From: Burkholderiales bacterium
GTDB lineage: Bacteria > Pseudomonadota > Gammaproteobacteria > Burkholderiales > Burkholderiaceae_C
DNA length: 64,000 nt
NCBI GenBank assembly: GCA_016703325.1
Contig: JADJCH010000018.1
Location: forward strand, 62,001-126,000
Direction: 5' to 3'
Made by a program: the position numbers and the translations under genes. The notes under the pieces were generated by a model. That model made no database searches, had not been told where the DNA came from, and saw only the letters and a list, made by a program, of their open reading frames with translations. Of this stretch, positions 61,485-64,000 are shown one piece after another. Each line of letters starts with the position of its first letter. The first letter of the stretch is position 1.

Positions 61485-62306
61485 GTGTCGACCTCCGAAT
61501 CTTCCAGCGCCAGTCCCGGCGCCCGCGTGACCTTCACGCCCCATCCGCAGCTGCCCGACGTGGCGCTGCTCACCTTGTCCAACCCCGGCAAGCTCAACGC
61601 CGTCAGCGTGGCGATGTGGCAGCGCCTGCGTGAGGTCTTCGAGGGCCTGGCCGAGCGCGAGCCGGCGCTGCGCGCGGTGATCGTGCGCGGCGAGGGCGGC
61701 TGCTTCGTCTCCGGAGGCGACATCGAGGAGTTCCCGGCCTTCCGCTTCGACCAGGCGCGGCTGCGCCACTTCCACGAGCAGATCGTCGCCCCGGCGCTGG
61801 AGGCGATGTACCGCTGCGACATCCCGCTGGTGGCTCAGATCGAGCGCGCTTGCGTCGGCGGCGGACTGGAGATCGCCTGCCAGTGTGACCTGCGCATTGC
61901 CGGTGCCGGCAGCCGCTTCGGCGCGCCGATCGCCCGACTGGGCTTCCCGATGGCACCGGACGAACTGGCCGGCGTGGCCCGCGTCGCCGGACTGGCGACT
62001 GCTGCCGAAATCCTGCTCGAAGCCCGCCTGCTGGATGCGCCCACCGTGCTGCAGCGTGGCCTGGTGCACCGCGTGGTGGCCGACGACGCCGTGGCCGCCG
62101 AGGCCGAGGCCACCGCCCGGCGCATCGCCGCCGGCGCCCCGCGCGCCGCGCGCCTAAACAAGCGCACCCTGCGGCTGGTGGCGTCACAGTTCCATTTCAG
62201 CGAGGCCCAGCGCAGCGAGCTGGCCGCCTACGCCAGCGGCCCGGACCACCGCGAGGGCATCACCGCCTTCATCGAAAAACGAGCCCCCCAGTTCACCGGC
62301 CAGTAG
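61485..62306 (+). CDS. enoyl-CoA hydratase/isomerase family protein (atypical active site)
   Basis: This 273-residue crotonase-fold protein starts at GTG 61485 with no in-frame ATG nearby. The oxyanion-hole parts are present (LSNPGKLNAVS, CFVSGGDIEEF and ACVGGGLEIACQCDLRIA). The first catalytic glutamate position is held by the Glu of GGGLE. The second, usually in FGxPExxLG, is replaced by Ile in FGAPIARLG. It may therefore not hydrate enoyl-CoA but do another crotonase reaction such as isomerisation, decarboxylation or hydrolysis. It lies between the Bug protein and the malonyl-CoA-synthetase-like gene. Confidence 0.83.
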   Translation: MSTSESSSASPGARVTFTPHPQLPDVALLTLSNPGKLNAVSVAMWQRLREVFEGLAEREPALRAVIVRGEGGCFVSGGDIEEFPAFRFDQARLRHFHEQIVAPALEAMYRCDIPLVAQIERACVGGGLEIACQCDLRIAGAGSRFGAPIARLGFPMAPDELAGVARVAGLATAAEILLEARLLDAPTVLQRGLVHRVVADDAVAAEAEATARRIAAGAPRAARLNKRTLRLVASQFHFSEAQRSELAAYASGPDHREGITAFIEKRAPQFTGQ

Positions 62307-62337
62307 CCCCGCAACCATCTTCATCCCTTCAGGCACC

Positions 62338-62402
62338 GTCATCCCCGCGAAGGCGGAGATCCAGCCGTCCTCCCTGGATGCCCGCCTGCGCGGGCATGAC
62401 GG
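62338..62402. repeat. REP-like inverted repeat pair
   Basis: CGTCATCCCCGCGAAGGCGG at 62338-62357 (followed by AGATCCA) and its inverted relative TGGATGCCCGCCTGCGCGGG at 62375-62394 (followed by CATGACGG) belong to the same family as the cluster at 58233-58408, with a few differences. It lies between the enoyl-CoA hydratase stop and the next start. Confidence 0.8.
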
Positions 62403-62490
62403 TGCAAGCACGACGCAAGGCCTATCACTGCGCAGCCCGCTCGCCGACCGCGCCATCCCCACCACCGAGCTTCCCCGTCATCCACGCGCC

Positions 62491-64000
62491 ATGACCACCC
62501 CAACCCAACTCAACCACAACCTCTTCGCAGCGCTGCGTGCCGCCTTCCCCACCGACCTGGATGCCACCGCGATTGAGACCGAAACCGGCGCGCTCTACTC
62601 CTGGCGTGACCTGGAACGCGCCACTGCGATGCTGGCCAACCTGCTGGGCTCGCTGGAGATCCCGCCCGGCAGCCGGGTGGCGGTGCACGTGGAAAAGTCG
62701 GTGGAGGCGCTGCTGCTGTACCTGGCCACGCTGCGCGCCGGCTTCGTCTACCTGCCGCTGAACACCGCCTATCAGGAAGCCGAGCTGGACTACTTCATCG
62801 GCAACGCCGAGCCGGCGGTGGTGGTCTGCGCCGGCAAGAACTTCCCGTGGATCAGCAAGCTGGCCTTCGGCAAGGGCGTGGCGCATGTCTTCACCCTCAA
62901 CGAGGACCGCAGCGGCACGCTGCTGGACCGCGCCGCGCACTTTGCCGATACGCAGACCCCGGCGATCAAGGCGGCCGACGACCTGGCCGCCATCCTCTAC
63001 ACCAGTGGCACCACCGGGCGCAGCAAGGGTGCGATGCTCAGCCACGGCAACCTGCTGAGCAATGCTCAGGTACTCAAGGACTACTGGGACTGGCAGCCTG
63101 GGGACGTGCTGATCCACGCGCTGCCGATCTTCCACGTGCACGGCCTGTTCGTCGCCAGCCATGGCGCGCTGCTCAATGGTTCGAAGATGCTGTGGCTCAG
63201 CAAGTTCGACCCCAAGGCGGTGGTCGAGCGCCTGCCGCGCGCCAGCGTCTTCATGGGCGTGCCCACGCTGTACGTGCGCCTGCTGCAGGAGGCCGGGCTG
63301 ACGCGCGAGGCCTGCGCGAACATGCGGCTGTTCATTTCCGGCTCGGCGCCGCTGTTGATCGAGACCTTCCGCGACTGGCAGGAGCGCAGCGGCCACACCA
63401 TCCTGGAGCGCTACGGGATGAGCGAGACCATCATGCTGACCTCCAACCCCTGCCGCGCCAGCGACGGTGAACCGACCCCGCAAAGGCTGGGCGGCACCGT
63501 CGGCCCGGCGCTGCCCGGCGTGGGCGTGCGGGTGGTGGACGATGCCGACCGGTCGCTGCCGGCAGGCGAGATCGGCAACGTTCAGGTGCGCGGGCCGAAC
63601 GTCTTCGGCGGCTACTGGCGCATGCCGGAGAAGACCGCCGAGGAGTTCACCACGGATGCCGACGGCCAGCGCTGGTTCAAGACCGGCGATGTCGGGCGCC
63701 TCGACCGCCATGGCCAGGGCAGCGCGGCACGGGACTACCTCAGCATCGTCGGGCGCAGCAAGGACCTGATCATCACCGGGGGCTACAACGTCTATCCGGC
63801 CGAGATCGAGGGCTACCTGAACGACATGCCCGGCGTGGCCGAGTCGGCCGTGGTCGGCGTGCCGCACCCGGACTTCGGCGAGGGCGTGATCGCCGTGATC
63901 GTGCCCAAGCCGGGCGCGACGCTGGAGGCCGAGGCCCTGGTCGGCGCGCTGAAGGCCAAGATCGCCAACTACAAGGTGCCCAAGCGGGCCTTCGTGGTGA
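62491..64000 (+). CDS. matB: malonyl-CoA synthetase-like AMP-binding protein (partial, 3' end beyond window)
   Basis: At least 503 residues of an ANL-superfamily ligase start at ATG 62491 (MTTPTQLNHNLFAALRAAF). The P-loop is AAILYTSGTTGRSKGAMLSHG; further motifs are ALPIFHVHGLFVASHGALL, LERYGMSETIMLTSNPC, and GRSKDLIITGGYNVYPAEIE. This order and the HVHGLF segment fit malonate-CoA ligase MatB, usually about 505-515 residues, so only a few residues are missing. Its neighbours fit malonate uptake and use. A related short-chain ligase cannot be excluded. Confidence 0.85.
   Translation, partial: MTTPTQLNHNLFAALRAAFPTDLDATAIETETGALYSWRDLERATAMLANLLGSLEIPPGSRVAVHVEKSVEALLLYLATLRAGFVYLPLNTAYQEAELDYFIGNAEPAVVVCAGKNFPWISKLAFGKGVAHVFTLNEDRSGTLLDRAAHFADTQTPAIKAADDLAAILYTSGTTGRSKGAMLSHGNLLSNAQVLKDYWDWQPGDVLIHALPIFHVHGLFVASHGALLNGSKMLWLSKFDPKAVVERLPRASVFMGVPTLYVRLLQEAGLTREACANMRLFISGSAPLLIETFRDWQERSGHTILERYGMSETIMLTSNPCRASDGEPTPQRLGGTVGPALPGVGVRVVDDADRSLPAGEIGNVQVRGPNVFGGYWRMPEKTAEEFTTDADGQRWFKTGDVGRLDRHGQGSAARDYLSIVGRSKDLIITGGYNVYPAEIEGYLNDMPGVAESAVVGVPHPDFGEGVIAVIVPKPGATLEAEALVGALKAKIANYKVPKRAFVV

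Noticed and set aside
60183..62069. Minus-strand frame of the acyl-CoA synthetase staying open through the Bug and hydratase genes
   Set aside because: The upstream part is antisense to two recognisable plus-strand genes; the real start is ATG 60182.
1..64000. CRISPR array, prophage, insertion sequence or transposase
   Set aside because: No regularly spaced direct repeats with unique spacers, and no integrase, transposase or phage structural genes were seen; the only repeats are short tandem arrays and REP-like palindromes.

Overview
The window reads as a chromosomal segment of a high-GC betaproteobacterium of the order Burkholderiales. The support is the tpiA-secG-tRNA-Leu-nuoA-to-nuoN gene order, separate nuoC and nuoD genes, a Bug-type tripartite-tricarboxylate binding protein, a small Trp-rich protein of a Burkholderiales family, and a PEP-CTERM protein beside a large exopolysaccharide locus. 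A Leptothrix/Sphaerotilus/Aquincola/Rubrivivax-type relative is plausible, but that is inference.

Layout. (1) 1-15375, minus strand: the respiratory complex I operon (nuoA to nuoM; nuoM runs off the left edge), preceded by tRNA-Leu(GAG), secG, tpiA and a quinone oxidoreductase. A good sigma-70 promoter lies just upstream of the tRNA. (2) 15443-22980, minus strand: rpsO-pnp with a two-hairpin pnp leader, an aminotransferase, an amino-acid-type ABC binding protein, and lgt-tsaD overlapping by ATGA. (3) 23031-34673: mixed housekeeping and signalling genes. These are a Trp-rich membrane peptide, a c-type cytochrome, acetyl-CoA synthetase, a UPF0114 membrane protein, class I fumarase, a CWC cysteine-rich protein overlapping a GGDEF/EAL protein tail to tail, a GspG-like pseudopilin, an MscS channel, a frameshifted RluA-type pseudouridine synthase and a DUF3149 peptide.

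(4) 34974-57662: a surface-polysaccharide locus. The left wing (minus) makes UDP-N-acetylgalactosaminuronic acid (WbpP/TviC-type epimerase and TviB/WbpO-type dehydrogenase) and carries a PEP-CTERM protein behind a candidate sigma-54 promoter. The right wing (plus) runs FemAB-like acyltransferase, flippase, 2H phosphoesterase, asparagine-synthetase-like protein, second FemAB-like protein, deacetylase, GT2, deacetylase, O-antigen-ligase-type polymerase, GT4 and UDP-glucuronate 4-epimerase, many of them overlapping. It is followed by a minus-strand group (deacetylase, YdcF, a frameshifted GT4) and a plus-strand GT4 plus a secreted propeller-like protein. Together these could build, amidate or aminoacylate, deacetylate, flip and polymerise a uronic-acid-rich glycan. 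No exosortase, chain-length regulator or outer-membrane exporter is in the window.

(5) 57620-64000: acyl-CoA metabolism. It holds a hotdog thioesterase, REP-like repeats, an acyl-CoA synthetase, a Bug binding protein, an atypical enoyl-CoA hydratase and a malonyl-CoA-synthetase-like gene cut by the right edge.

Two genes (34156 and about 54682) carry single-base frameshifts. Whether these are real or assembly errors cannot be told from the sequence alone.
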